Positions 26,855-36,402 of a stretch of DNA of 64,000 nucleotides are shown here, one piece after another. Made by a program: the position numbers and the translations under genes. The notes under the pieces were generated by a model. The model searched no databases and was not told the DNA's origin. It saw nothing but the letters and a program-made list of their open reading frames with translations. This stretch comes from Streptococcus cristatus. GTDB taxonomy: Bacteria; Bacillota; Bacilli; Lactobacillales; Streptococcaceae. Positions within the stretch are counted from its first letter, which is position 1; the number at the start of each line of letters is the position of its first letter. Location: positions 308,523-372,522 of the forward strand of contig NZ_VSJJ01000001.1 of the NCBI RefSeq assembly GCF_008369405.1, read 5' to 3'.

Positions 26855-28468
26855 TTATACTTTGAAAGATTGAGCATTCTCCAGCAGATAGAGCAAGAAA
26901 TTGGGAATGGTTTCCAGCATGTCCTGCTCATAAACACGCTCGGTCAGCTGATGCAAGTCCTTGCCCCATGGTCCAAGATTGATGCCAGGGATATGATTGG
27001 CCGCAATCTCTGGGAAATCCAGGTGGTAGAGATTCTCAGGCACAGGCATACTGGCAATCAGGTCCTGGTATTCAGCAGCAGGCTTCTCTAAGGCACAGTA
27101 ACTAAGGTCACAGATTCCCATGAAGAATTCGTCCACTTGGAGCTGACAACCAGCTTCCTTGTCCAGATAATCTCGATAGAGTTGAACGACCTTATTAATC
27201 CTAATCGGACTGTTCGACAGACGGCGACAATTCATAGATGGATAGTAAGGCGGCGCGATCGCTAAGACAACCAAAGCTTCCTTACGGTCGTAGAAATCTA
27301 AAAACTTCTGGATATTTTGAATGCTGATTTCCTGATAGGATGCGCCTTCTTGCAAGGCTTGCTGGGCTTCTTCATAAATCTGCTGCAAAGTTTCTTCAAA
27401 ACCGATTTTTTCTTGGCATTCTTGCAGTAATTCCTGATAGGTCAGCACGCGCGGTTTTGGGATAACCTTATTTTCTTGATAGACGTTCTGAAGCTGGCAA
27501 TAGTTTTGATAAAAGCCATCCACTGCTTCCTGACTGAGATTCTTTATGGTCGCCAGCAGCTCACTTGGACTTTTTTCTAGATAAAGGACGCTGAAATAGC
27601 CTGCTGCACGCAGCACAGTTGACACATCATAATTTTCCTTCAAATCGCGCAGATAGGACCAAGATGGCAAAGGCGAACGTTCTCCGTAGGCCATGTCAGA
27701 CAGAGCCGGATTAAGGTCAATTTTTTCAGCAACCTTGGCTAGCAAGGACAGGGCATTGATCCCCTTGAGTGGCTCTTTCATGTGAGAAAGGATGCCCTGA
27801 GTCACGACAACTGGCATCAACTTGCCGACTGTTCCTATATGAAGCACCTTTTCCTCCGCTGACTGGCTCTCAAAAGGCTCAGAATCCACGGCCAGAAGAT
27901 AATGAAGTTGGAAGCGCTCCTTCAATTTAGCAAGCAGGGCTGTTGCTGCCCGCATGCCTTGAGAATAGGATTCCTCATCCCCGACAGACAGATAGAGCAA
28001 ATTGACCTGACCAGACTGTCTTTGACTGTATCTTTCCACCACTCCCAGCTGCAAGGCTAGAGCCGCCTTCATGTCGCAAGAGCCCCGACCAAACTGCCAT
28101 TTGTCCGACGAAATATCCGCTAAAAGATCTGAATCTGAAGAAATGGAGGGCAATTTTTCTTTCAGGGACTGATTATCAAAAGCCCAGACTTTGAGACTGC
28201 CAAAGTCCTCAATGTCTACTGTATCATGATGATGAAAAAGAATCACGGTGTCAGCTGTATCTCGCTTGACCAGAGCCCAGTTGACACTACGGTTATAAAA
28301 ATCATTCGGAATCTGATAGTAGCCAAACTGTTCTGGATGCTCCTGAAAATAAGGAATCTCCCCTATCCGCTCCTGAAGAAAGGCTTCAATCTTCCGCTCA
28401 GAACTAGTATGGGTAAAACTTTCAATCGCCATACTTTGGTCAAAAATATCTTGAATATACTGTTTCAT
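26855..28468 (-). CDS. M20-family zinc peptidase, RocB-like
   Basis: 537 residues from the ATG at 28468 (GAGG site ahead; a reading from 28513 adds a poor N-terminus). The metal-binding core is recognisable: FHHHDTVD, GRGSCDMKAA and SVGDEESYSQG, the usual H..D, D and EE ligands of M20 peptidases. The long C-terminal region with NSPIRINKVVQLYRDY and NLGPWGKDLHQLTERV matches RocB, an arginine-utilisation protein of unproven activity in Bacillus. No arginine genes are adjacent; a dipeptidase or deacylase role is likely. Confidence 0.82.
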   Translation of the reverse strand: MKQYIQDIFDQSMAIESFTHTSSERKIEAFLQERIGEIPYFQEHPEQFGYYQIPNDFYNRSVNWALVKRDTADTVILFHHHDTVDIEDFGSLKVWAFDNQSLKEKLPSISSDSDLLADISSDKWQFGRGSCDMKAALALQLGVVERYSQRQSGQVNLLYLSVGDEESYSQGMRAATALLAKLKERFQLHYLLAVDSEPFESQSAEEKVLHIGTVGKLMPVVVTQGILSHMKEPLKGINALSLLAKVAEKIDLNPALSDMAYGERSPLPSWSYLRDLKENYDVSTVLRAAGYFSVLYLEKSPSELLATIKNLSQEAVDGFYQNYCQLQNVYQENKVIPKPRVLTYQELLQECQEKIGFEETLQQIYEEAQQALQEGASYQEISIQNIQKFLDFYDRKEALVVLAIAPPYYPSMNCRRLSNSPIRINKVVQLYRDYLDKEAGCQLQVDEFFMGICDLSYCALEKPAAEYQDLIASMPVPENLYHLDFPEIAANHIPGINLGPWGKDLHQLTERVYEQDMLETIPNFLLYLLENAQSFKV

Positions 28469-28536
28469 TCTTTCTACCTCTCTGTTTGCTGGCACTTCTG
28501 ACTTGCAGGCCAAGGCCAGCTGAAAGACGATAAGGC

Positions 28537-28581
28537 AAAAGCAGCCAATCTTTACCTAGTCAGGCATGTTTGGCTGCTTTT
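28537..28581 (-). terminator. Terminator of the surface peptidase gene
   Basis: AAAAGCAGCCAA / TTGGCTGCTTTT stem with a loop of about 21 bases, right after the peptidase stop. T-runs flank it on both strands, so it may work in either direction. Confidence 0.7.
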
Positions 28582-28593
28582 TTCTTGTAATGA

Positions 28594-31500
28594 CTAACGA
28601 TGAGAATATTTCTTCACGAGGCTAGACATGCCCAATGTGCTGACAAGAAGCACCGAGCCTAGATAGAACATTCCTTTTTCTGAATGGCTACCAGTTTTTG
28701 GCAAGGAAGCTGGAGCTTGTTGAACGGCTACCTGCTCCACTTGAGACGCTTCTGGTTGACTAGCCAATTGCTGCACCTGAGGCACCACTTTCCGACTACC
28801 TAATTGCTGCACAGGGTCCGTCGCGCCTTTCTCATGTTCTTTACGTCCAACCTTTGAATCGACTGATGGAGCTTCTTGTTGCGGCACCTGTCTATCAAAG
28901 ATATATTCTGGAACTTCTCTTATTTCTGGTGCAACTAGCTTTTCACCAATAATTTCAGGTAAGTTAGCATATTCCGTATCGAGAGCACTTGCTACATAAT
29001 CAGCTTTTTGAGAACGACTAGCTTCCACAGTTGGTACGAGCGCACTAATGGAATCCGTCTTGAAAGTCACTGCATACTGACGCTTAATCGTCAAGTCGCT
29101 AGGGTCATAAGTATTGAAGACCAGAGCTAGCTTGTGACCTTTTTTCACCGTGTAAAGATTCGGCTGCAAATACATGGTATAATCATGGAATTGGCCGACT
29201 TTTGGCTTAATGCTCTTTTCTGAGCTAGACGGTGTATAGTCTGATTCTGGATTGGCTAAGTTTAGCCAGCCCTTAGCAATGACCTTGTATTTAGTTTTGG
29301 TTGTCGCAAAATTTTTAACATCCAGATTGCTGAGATTGCTACCCATCCAGAAGTCACCAGCCTTACTGTCATCGCTAGTATCACCTTTTCCAACAACATC
29401 AAACTCTTGGTCTGATACATCTACCAAGAGCGCATTGACCTGCAGATTTCTGCCACTGCCCTTGGCCAAAGCGGCCTTAAAGTGAACTGGAATATGGCCT
29501 TTGATAGTCGTATCTTCTTTGACTTCTGTCATAAAGGTCATGTTAGCCTTAGAAGATCCTTGACTGACAGTTTCATCTCGCTTGCTAGTGTCAATCCCAG
29601 CAGCCGCATAGTCACTGGAAATGGTTTCTTCTAGACGTTTGGACTTAGCTGTCAAAATCAAACGATTATTACTTTTCCAATTGTCATAGCTCGTCCATTT
29701 ATTTGGATCGTAGTTATTTTGTGCCAAAACAGCAGGAAGCTTGCTAACATCGTTCTTGACATCGTAAAGATAATGAGAGAACCAAGTATTGAGCAAGTCG
29801 TAGAAATCTTGATTGTTGGCCTTGATACCATACCCTCGAGAGATAGCTGCTGGATGGACATGGTCTCCTTGGTGGAGATAGAGTTTTACATTTTGTCCCG
29901 CTTTTTTCAAGACATCATACATAAGCTCAAACTGTTTGGTTTTGACATTGTCATCATTTAAGCCATGTACCAGCAGGGCACTAGTCTTTATCTTTCCTGA
30001 ATTTAGAGTATAATCGCGTTCCCGCCAAACTTGGCTATAATTGCGACCGTGAGCTTTTTGGTCCTTGTTTAGCTGATTGATGTAGTCAGCATACTTGTTC
30101 CAGATTGAAGCCCAATCGTCTTGATCAAGCATCCGAGTAGAAACGTAGAGTGACAGCCAAGACAGATCGCTGTATGGCGGATTGCTGTAGGCTGTTCCTT
30201 GACTATTAAAATAATCATACCAGCTAGCAATTCCTGCGGCTGGAACGATGGTTCTCAGGCCTTCTACACCCGTTGTTGCCACACCGAAAGTTGTCGTACC
30301 GGCCCAAGATAGGCCAGTCATGCCGACCTTGCCATTGGCCCAGTCAGCCTTGATTTCAATATTGCTGGTTCTGTCCGTGTAGGCCGTCCGTTTACCGTTG
30401 ACCCATTCGACAATATTTTTAAAGGCTTCTACTTCCAAATTAGATCCAGTTGTATTGAAGCCTTCTGAACCCTTAGTACCCAGACCAGCACTGGAAACAA
30501 AGGCATAGCCGCGCACTAGGAAGTAATCATACCAGTTCAAATTCTCGTAATCATAAATCCCTTCATAAGGGCTATAATAGTACCAATCTGAAGCTTTGGC
30601 CTTCTTCGCCGCATCAATACTGCTCATGCTAGACACCGGTTGGCGCTTAGCAGGCTTATTGTGCAAACTCTTCATGTCATAAGAACCGTTTGTCGGCAGA
30701 TTGAGACTTTCCAAGGTTACATAGTTTTCATCCAAAGTCCCTGCGACGTAAGGACGAGCTTCTAAAATTGTCGAAGCCTTAAAATCACCTTGGGCTACTG
30801 CTTTCGGAAGTTGTACGATAGCCTTGACGAGGTCACGCTTTCCGTCTCCATCCGTATCATGATCTGTCTCAACATAAACAGGAAAACGGACGATATCACT
30901 TTTCTCATACGAATAGTCTTTATCTTCCTTAGCTCCACTGCTGTATGGAAAAATTGGCTGCGCCCGACCATTCAAAAAGAGCGGTGCTTTCTTTTCGGCA
31001 CGATAGGCATCATGCAGGCGCTTGGCAACTGCATACATAGTCTGCAGATTGCTTCCTTGTACACGAGCTGTCAAATCAGCCTCTTTGTCAATCATTCCCA
31101 TGCTCTTAGCTAGATTTACCCTATCTTGGGCACTGGTACCTAACTGAGATTCATTGACAGCTGCCCATTTCAGTAGCTCATCGACTGCTTCCTGCAGGGT
31201 CAGTTCCTTATCAGCTAAAGCTGGATTTGAAAGACTCCCCGTATAAGCAGACAGGTCTTGGCCTTTGGCAGTAGCAGGCACAGGAGAAGACACCAAGCTA
31301 GCATCTTGAGCCCAAGCTAAAGGCGGAGACTCCAGTGACGAAGCAGCTCTTTCAGGTCTCGCATCTGGTTTTTCTGCAGTGACCAACTCTCCTTCTTGCT
31401 TTTCTGGCCTTGCAGAATCCGACGATTCCTTGCTTTCAACCTCTAGAACCGCTGGCTGCTGGACTGAAGAGACAGGCTCAGAAGGCTTTGCAACAGCTTC

Positions 31501-31629
31501 TGTATGAAGAATCTCCTTGCTTTCGACATTCGCCTGACTCGCCTCGTCGGCTTGAACAACCTGGCCTAATGCCAAAGGAGCAAATAGCAAGACTGATAAG
31601 AGTAACCTCATTAGTCCTTTCTTTTTCAT
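28594..31629 (-). CDS. Cell-wall-anchored X-prolyl dipeptidyl peptidase (PepX type, S15)
   Basis: 1011-residue secreted serine peptidase expected to release X-Pro dipeptides from proline-rich host peptides at the cell surface. A signal peptide (1-27, MRLLLSVLLFAPLALG) is followed by a Glu/Ser/Ala-rich region. The PepX N-domain and catalytic domain follow, with the nucleophile in GLSWAG near residue 440, Asp in VHGLNDDN near 558 and His in QGDHVHP near 590. A C-terminal beta domain and a Gln/Val-rich wall region follow. LPKTG (about 978), a hydrophobic helix and KKYSHR form the sortase signal. No YSIRK motif is present. The promoter carries a CRE-like box. Confidence 0.9.
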   Translation of the reverse strand: MKKKGLMRLLLSVLLFAPLALGQVVQADEASQANVESKEILHTEAVAKPSEPVSSVQQPAVLEVESKESSDSARPEKQEGELVTAEKPDARPERAASSLESPPLAWAQDASLVSSPVPATAKGQDLSAYTGSLSNPALADKELTLQEAVDELLKWAAVNESQLGTSAQDRVNLAKSMGMIDKEADLTARVQGSNLQTMYAVAKRLHDAYRAEKKAPLFLNGRAQPIFPYSSGAKEDKDYSYEKSDIVRFPVYVETDHDTDGDGKRDLVKAIVQLPKAVAQGDFKASTILEARPYVAGTLDENYVTLESLNLPTNGSYDMKSLHNKPAKRQPVSSMSSIDAAKKAKASDWYYYSPYEGIYDYENLNWYDYFLVRGYAFVSSAGLGTKGSEGFNTTGSNLEVEAFKNIVEWVNGKRTAYTDRTSNIEIKADWANGKVGMTGLSWAGTTTFGVATTGVEGLRTIVPAAGIASWYDYFNSQGTAYSNPPYSDLSWLSLYVSTRMLDQDDWASIWNKYADYINQLNKDQKAHGRNYSQVWRERDYTLNSGKIKTSALLVHGLNDDNVKTKQFELMYDVLKKAGQNVKLYLHQGDHVHPAAISRGYGIKANNQDFYDLLNTWFSHYLYDVKNDVSKLPAVLAQNNYDPNKWTSYDNWKSNNRLILTAKSKRLEETISSDYAAAGIDTSKRDETVSQGSSKANMTFMTEVKEDTTIKGHIPVHFKAALAKGSGRNLQVNALLVDVSDQEFDVVGKGDTSDDSKAGDFWMGSNLSNLDVKNFATTKTKYKVIAKGWLNLANPESDYTPSSSEKSIKPKVGQFHDYTMYLQPNLYTVKKGHKLALVFNTYDPSDLTIKRQYAVTFKTDSISALVPTVEASRSQKADYVASALDTEYANLPEIIGEKLVAPEIREVPEYIFDRQVPQQEAPSVDSKVGRKEHEKGATDPVQQLGSRKVVPQVQQLASQPEASQVEQVAVQQAPASLPKTGSHSEKGMFYLGSVLLVSTLGMSSLVKKYSHR

Positions 31630-31666
31630 AAAGAACCCCTTTCCTTTTTAAGTTTATTACCTGTCC

Positions 31667-31695
31667 ATTATACTATGTAAGCGTTTCGATTTCAA
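31667..31695 (-). promoter_or_regulatory. Promoter of the surface peptidase gene with a CRE-like box in its spacer
   Basis: Minus-strand TTGAAA (31695-31690), 17 bp, TATAAT (31672-31667). The spacer contains TGTAAGCGTTTCGA on the plus strand (31676-31689), matching the CcpA consensus TGWAANCGNTNWCA at all but two positions. Binding there would block RNA polymerase. Confidence 0.7.
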
Positions 31696-31734
31696 TACTA
31701 GTTTTGGCTTATTATCCAAAAATATCAGATTAAT

Positions 31735-31754
31735 TTGCACAAACGTTTGTGCAA
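31735..31754. promoter_or_regulatory. 20-bp perfect palindromic operator upstream of the amylase gene
   Basis: TTGCACAAACGTTTGTGCAA. The ACGT core with flanking half-sites is of the LacI/GalR type, so MalR or CcpA is the likely binder. It overlaps the -35 hexamer of the amylase promoter. Confidence 0.75.
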
Positions 31755-31775
31755 TCATTCTTCTTTTGGTAAAAT
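31747..31775 (+). promoter_or_regulatory. Promoter of the alpha-amylase gene
   Basis: TTGTGC (31747-31752), 17 bp, TAAAAT (31770-31775) with TGn extension. Confidence 0.6.
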
Positions 31776-31806
31776 AGACCCATCCTAAGAATCTGAGGTA
31801 TCTCGT

Positions 31807-33255
31807 ATGGAAAATCAAACATTAATGCAATATTTTGAATGGTACTTACCAAATGATGGACAACATTGGAATCGCTTGGCGGAGGATGCTCCTCACCTAG
31901 CATCAAAAGGCATTCGCAAAATTTGGATGCCACCAGCTTTTAAGGCAACGAGCTCCAATGATGTCGGCTACGGAGTTTATGATCTCTTCGACCTAGGTGA
32001 GTTTGACCAAAAAGGAACTGTCCGCACTAAATATGGCTTTAAAGAAGACTACCTAAAGGCGATCCAAACTCTCAAAGCCAATGGCATTGAACCCATGGCT
32101 GATGTAGTTCTTAACCACAAAGCTGCTGCAGATTACAAAGAGCGATTTACTGTCGTTGAAGTGGATCCGAACGACCGAACCAAGGTCTTGTCAGAACCTT
32201 TCGAAATCAAAGGCTGGACCAAGTTTACCTTCCCAGGCCGTAAAAAGACCTACAATGATTTTGAATGGCATTGGTACCACTTCACTGGTACGGACTATGA
32301 TGCCAAAAACAACAAGTCAGGTATTTTCCTTATCCAAGGAGACAATAAAGGCTGGGCGGATGATGAGCTGGTGGACAATGAAAACGGAAACTATGACTAT
32401 CTCATGTATGCCGATATTGACTTCAAGCATCCAGAAGTCATCCAAAATCTCTACGACTGGGCCCACTGGTTTATCGAAACAACTGGCATTCAAGGATTTC
32501 GTTTGGATGCTATCAAGCACATCGACTCCTTCTTTATGGGAAACTTTATCCGCGACATAACTGCAAAATACGGTGAAGATTTCTATGTCTTTGGAGAATT
32601 TTGGAATGGTGATGAGAAGGCTAATAACGACTATCTAGAAAGCATTGACTATCGCTTTGACCTCGTCGATGTCAAACTTCACCAAAATTTCTTTGACGCC
32701 AGCCGAGCTGGAGCAGACTTTGACCTACGGACGATTTTTGACCATACTTTAGCAAAAAATCATCCTGAGTCAGCTGTGACCTTCGTGGACAATCATGACA
32801 CCCAGCGAGGACAAGCTCTGGAGTCCACTGTCGAAGAATGGTTCAAGCCAGCAGCCTATGCTCTCATCCTGCTACGAGATGAAGGACTGCCTTGCGTCTT
32901 TTATGGTGACTACTATGGTATTAGTGGGGAATTTGCCCAAGAGAGCTTCCAAGAAGTGCTGGACAAGCTCTTGGATGTCCGTCTCAATCTAGCTTACGGC
33001 GAGCAGACTGACTACTTTGACGATGCCAACTGTATTGGCTGGACTCGTCAAGGCAAGGACGGTGGTCAGCCAATCGCTGTTGTTATCAGCAATGACCAAG
33101 CCAGCAGCAAACGTATGCTGGTCGGTTCAGAATGGGCTGGCAGAGAATTCAGCGATTCTCTGGACAAGAGCTCTCAAATCGTGACGATTGACGAAGAAGG
33201 CTGGGGAGAATTTCCAGTAGAGGAAAAGTCAGTCAGTGTCTGGTCTGTCAAATAA
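31807..33255 (+). CDS. amy: Cytoplasmic alpha-amylase (GH13)
   Basis: 482 residues with no signal peptide, so it acts on imported or internal maltodextrins and glycogen. It starts LMQYFEWYLPNDGQHW, typical of liquefying (BLA/AmyA-like) amylases. The catalytic residues are Asp in FRLDAIKH (about 233), Glu in FGEFWN (about 263) and Asp in FVDNHDT (about 329); region I is DVVLNHKA. The C-terminal beta domain is complete. TGAGG precedes the ATG. A LacI-type palindrome covers the promoter, and a strong terminator follows, so the gene is transcribed alone. Confidence 0.93.
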   Translation: MENQTLMQYFEWYLPNDGQHWNRLAEDAPHLASKGIRKIWMPPAFKATSSNDVGYGVYDLFDLGEFDQKGTVRTKYGFKEDYLKAIQTLKANGIEPMADVVLNHKAAADYKERFTVVEVDPNDRTKVLSEPFEIKGWTKFTFPGRKKTYNDFEWHWYHFTGTDYDAKNNKSGIFLIQGDNKGWADDELVDNENGNYDYLMYADIDFKHPEVIQNLYDWAHWFIETTGIQGFRLDAIKHIDSFFMGNFIRDITAKYGEDFYVFGEFWNGDEKANNDYLESIDYRFDLVDVKLHQNFFDASRAGADFDLRTIFDHTLAKNHPESAVTFVDNHDTQRGQALESTVEEWFKPAAYALILLRDEGLPCVFYGDYYGISGEFAQESFQEVLDKLLDVRLNLAYGEQTDYFDDANCIGWTRQGKDGGQPIAVVISNDQASSKRMLVGSEWAGREFSDSLDKSSQIVTIDEEGWGEFPVEEKSVSVWSVK

Positions 33256-33266
33256 TCTGTATATTC

Positions 33267-33299
33267 AAAAACGAGAGGGGAAAATTCCCTCTCGTTTTT
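33267..33299 (+). terminator. Terminator of the amylase gene
   Basis: Perfect 13-bp stem AAAAACGAGAGGG / CCCTCTCGTTTTT. Symmetrical, so it probably also serves the converging hydrolase gene. Confidence 0.9.
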
Positions 33300-33328
33300 C
33301 TAGTATTTTAAGCCCTGTAGAATCCTTA

Positions 33329-34303
33329 TTATTTTAGAAACTGCTTTATTTTTTCAGACAACTCATCACTGGCATAATCATGCACATAGTGAGGGTAGTC
33401 CAGTAGAATCAGATCTGTCTGTGGATGCTGCGCTGCAAAATCCTTCTGGAAGCTCTGCCATTCTTCCTGACTGTAGCCAGTCCCTTGGCCATTTGAAGAA
33501 AAGAGCAAGATCGGTCGTTCAGGAAGCTTTTCCTTCGAAACCAGCTCAGCATTTTGCTTAACCTGAGTGACCTCTTCATAAACAGCATTTGCCAATGGAC
33601 GACGATAGAAAAGAGCCTTGTACACTTGCTTTTCTTCTGCTGTCAAATCCCCCACCGCAAGAGCGGGAACTTGCTTGTCAACATCATAAAATACCCGACT
33701 TAAGCCTAAATTAGCAGCCATTTGTAAGCCTTTATAAGCCAAGGGATAGAGGCTCAAATCAGTGTAAGAACTTGGCAAGGCCATATCTAGTCCGATAATG
33801 CCTTGGACTTCTTCAGGATATGTTGCAACCCAATGAAGCGCTTCTAGCCCAGCCATAGAGTGTGCTACCAAAGTATATGGGCCTGTGATTTCAGCCTTTT
33901 GTAAAGCCTGCTTCGTCTGGGCAAGTACCGTGTCAATATCTCTGCTATCCCCTTGGCTGTCATCACTGAAGCCATAGCCTAAGCGTTCAACAATAACAAC
34001 CCGATAATCTTTTTCCAATTTAGAATAGAGGCTCTTAAAGTCAAGAATAGGGGACGTTGTGCCACCGCCCGCTAAAAAGACCAGCGTTGACTCTCCCTGA
34101 CCAGTTACATAGACATTCATATTCTTGCCGTCTACTTGAACCAGGCGCCCTACGGGTTTATCAAGCAATTTCTGCTCTTTAGTCAGGCAGATTTGATGAT
34201 AAGTAAATATTAAGACCAGAGCACTTATAATTGTAAAAAGCAAACACAGAAAGAATTTCTTCAAATACCTAAACATCATAACTTTCCAAATATCTTTCAG
34301 CAT
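33329..34303 (-). CDS. Membrane-anchored alpha/beta hydrolase
   Basis: 324 residues. A membrane helix (about 17-37, LCLLFTIISALVLIFTY) anchors an extracytoplasmic alpha/beta-hydrolase domain: oxyanion region FLAGGGTTSP, GxSxG nucleophile in VAHSMAG (S149), ERLGYGFSDD loop and a late DYPHYVHDY holding the probable catalytic histidine. Substrate unknown; an esterase or peptidase is plausible. The start is unsure: the ATG at 34303 has no ribosome site, while ATGATG at 34279/34276 follows GGAAAG and would shorten the protein by 8 or 9 residues. Confidence 0.8.
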   Translation of the reverse strand: MLKDIWKVMMFRYLKKFFLCLLFTIISALVLIFTYHQICLTKEQKLLDKPVGRLVQVDGKNMNVYVTGQGESTLVFLAGGGTTSPILDFKSLYSKLEKDYRVVIVERLGYGFSDDSQGDSRDIDTVLAQTKQALQKAEITGPYTLVAHSMAGLEALHWVATYPEEVQGIIGLDMALPSSYTDLSLYPLAYKGLQMAANLGLSRVFYDVDKQVPALAVGDLTAEEKQVYKALFYRRPLANAVYEEVTQVKQNAELVSKEKLPERPILLFSSNGQGTGYSQEEWQSFQKDFAAQHPQTDLILLDYPHYVHDYASDELSEKIKQFLK

Positions 34304-34398
34304 CTACGAAGACTTAACCGATTGAACAAGAACAGCCATTCTGATTTCCATAGGATACTCAGATTGCTGCCTTTTATTCAGGACTAGATGCCCTGCTA

Positions 34399-35436
34399 TT
34401 ACTCCACCAAGCCACTTCTCAGATAAGCGTCCACCATGCGCTCTGTCGCGACTACTGAATCAATATGCGTGCGCTCGTAAGAGTGACTGGATTCAATACC
34501 AGCGCCTAGCAAAGCGTGCTTGACTTCTGCTCCTGCGCTCATGGCTGCAGAGGCGTCCGATCCGTAAAATGGATAGATGTCCAGTTTGTAAGGAATCTCC
34601 TGCTCCTTAGCTAAATTTACCAAATGCTGGCGAAAAGCATAGTGATAAGGTCCTGATGCATCCTTAACACATATGGAAACTGTGTACTCATCTGTCTGCT
34701 GGTCGTCACCCATTGCGCCCATATCAACCGCTAGATACTCCACCGCTTGCGCCGGTAGGCTGGAATTTGCCCCGTGACCGACCTCTTCAAAGACACTGAA
34801 AGCAAAATGAGTCGTCACTGGCAGCTGAATAGCTTCCTCTTTATAAACGCGCAAAAGATTGAGCAAAATAGCTGCGCTGACCTTATCATCCAGAAAGCGG
34901 GACTTGATAAAGCCTGACTCAGTAACCGTGGTACGCGGATCAAAGGAAATAAAATCACCGACTTCGATTCCTAAATCACGCGTTTCTTTCTCACTCGTCA
35001 CCTTTTCGTCCAAACGGACTTCCATATTGTCCTGAGTTCGCTCAACCGTCCCAGCATCCTTATAGACATGGCAGGAAGTTTGGTGAACTAAGATAGTCCC
35101 ATTGACGGTCTTACCATTGCTGGCCACATGGACTAGACAGTTTTCGCCTTCAATCATGTTCCAAGGAAAACCGCCAATCCGATCCAGCTTGAGGCGACCG
35201 TCTGGCTTGACCGCACGCACGATAGCTCCCAGAGTATCCACATGGGCCGTCACGACCCGATGTTGGACATCATTTTCGCCCTTCACCACGACATGAACTC
35301 CGCCTTTATTGGTTCGGACAGGCTTATAGCCCAATCCTTCCAGCGTTTTTACCAAATAGTCTGCCACCTCAGCCGTAAAGCCTGTTGGGGAAGGGATAGC
35401 CGTTAATTCTTGTAAATATTGAACAGTTTGATTCAT
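34399..35436 (-). CDS. M42-family metallo-aminopeptidase
   Basis: Cytoplasmic di-metal aminopeptidase of the glutamyl-aminopeptidase/tetrahedral class, 345 residues. The ligands are present: TAHVDTLG, FLDDKVSAAI, the catalytic pair in FEEVGHGA, the Asp in AVDMGAMGDD and the late ESSHSYERTHID. ATGATG begins the frame; AAAGGAG lies 2 bases before the first and 5 before the second, so I took the second. It would finish breakdown of imported peptides, consistent with the surface PepX nearby, though they are not co-transcribed. Confidence 0.9.
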   Translation of the reverse strand: MNQTVQYLQELTAIPSPTGFTAEVADYLVKTLEGLGYKPVRTNKGGVHVVVKGENDVQHRVVTAHVDTLGAIVRAVKPDGRLKLDRIGGFPWNMIEGENCLVHVASNGKTVNGTILVHQTSCHVYKDAGTVERTQDNMEVRLDEKVTSEKETRDLGIEVGDFISFDPRTTVTESGFIKSRFLDDKVSAAILLNLLRVYKEEAIQLPVTTHFAFSVFEEVGHGANSSLPAQAVEYLAVDMGAMGDDQQTDEYTVSICVKDASGPYHYAFRQHLVNLAKEQEIPYKLDIYPFYGSDASAAMSAGAEVKHALLGAGIESSHSYERTHIDSVVATERMVDAYLRSGLVE

Positions 35437-35566
35437 CATAACTCCTTTAGATCATTTATACTGTCAATTATAGCATAAATCCGCTGCCAAATATCGTCTT
35501 TACTGGCTCTTTTCCTCTTATTTTAAATTGATTTAGCAAGGTCTTCGATGAAATTGGAAAATCTAT

Positions 35567-35614
35567 ACAAAAATACTCTTCTCTAAGCTTATATGAGTCT
35601 CAGAGAAGAGTATT
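35567..35614 (-). terminator. Terminator of the glpKOF operon
   Basis: 13-bp stem AATACTCTTCTCT / AGAGAAGAGTATT, followed by five T on the minus strand; located 14 bases after glpF. Confidence 0.85.
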
Positions 35615-35627
35615 GCTTTATTTTAGT

Positions 35628-36332
35628 CTAAAATAGGGAGAAGACTGCTACTGCAAGGACGGCACCAATGATTGGTCCGACAACTGGAATCCAAGCATAA
35701 CCCCAATCACCATTTCCTTTTTTGGGAATCGGAAGGAGGCTGTGCATGATGCGAGGTCCTAGGTCACGAGCAGGATTGAGGGCATAACCAGTCGTTCCAC
35801 CAAGTGAGAGACCAATCCCGATAATCAAGGTTCCAACTGCAAATGTGCCAAGGCCTGCTTGCAATTCATAAAGTCCTAGAGCGAAGATAGTCAGTACGAG
35901 GACAAAAGTTCCAAGAATTTCGCTAATCAGGTTAGAGAAGGTATCTTTGATAGCTGGTCCAGTGCTGAATGTCCCAAGGATATTAGCTGGATTTTCTTCA
36001 GCCAAATAGTGAGGCTTGAACTGTAGGAAGACTAAGAACTGACCGACCATAGCACCTGCAAACTGAGCAAGGATATACGGAAGAACAGATGCCCAAGGCA
36101 AATCACCTTTGAGAGCTACTCCGATGGTTAGGGCTGGGTTCAGATGGGCTGGGCCAAGGTTGCCAGATACAAAAGCAGCGATGGCAACGGCAATCCCCCA
36201 TCCCATGGTAATCACAATCCAACCAGAGTTGTGGCTCTTCGTTTTGGGAAGAACTACACCTGCAACGACACCATTTCCCAAAAGGAGCAAGAGCAGGGTT
36301 CCTAAAAATTCACCAAATATTTCTTTCATCAT
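35628..36332 (-). CDS. glpF: Glycerol uptake facilitator (aquaglyceroporin)
   Basis: 234-residue channel with six membrane helices and two NPA half-helices: HLNPALT (NPA 65-67) and ALNPARDLG (about 187). The second-loop aspartate after NPAR is the mark of glycerol rather than water channels. It passes glycerol into the cell for GlpK. GGAG lies 8 bases before the first of two adjacent ATGs. It is the last gene of glpK-glpO-glpF. Confidence 0.93.
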   Translation of the reverse strand: MMKEIFGEFLGTLLLLLLGNGVVAGVVLPKTKSHNSGWIVITMGWGIAVAIAAFVSGNLGPAHLNPALTIGVALKGDLPWASVLPYILAQFAGAMVGQFLVFLQFKPHYLAEENPANILGTFSTGPAIKDTFSNLISEILGTFVLVLTIFALGLYELQAGLGTFAVGTLIIGIGLSLGGTTGYALNPARDLGPRIMHSLLPIPKKGNGDWGYAWIPVVGPIIGAVLAVAVFSLF

Positions 36333-36402
36333 CTATATTACTCCATTTAAAAGAAGGGGAGGCTAGACAGGAAAACTGGTCCGTCACCTCTTCTTCTATT
36401 CT

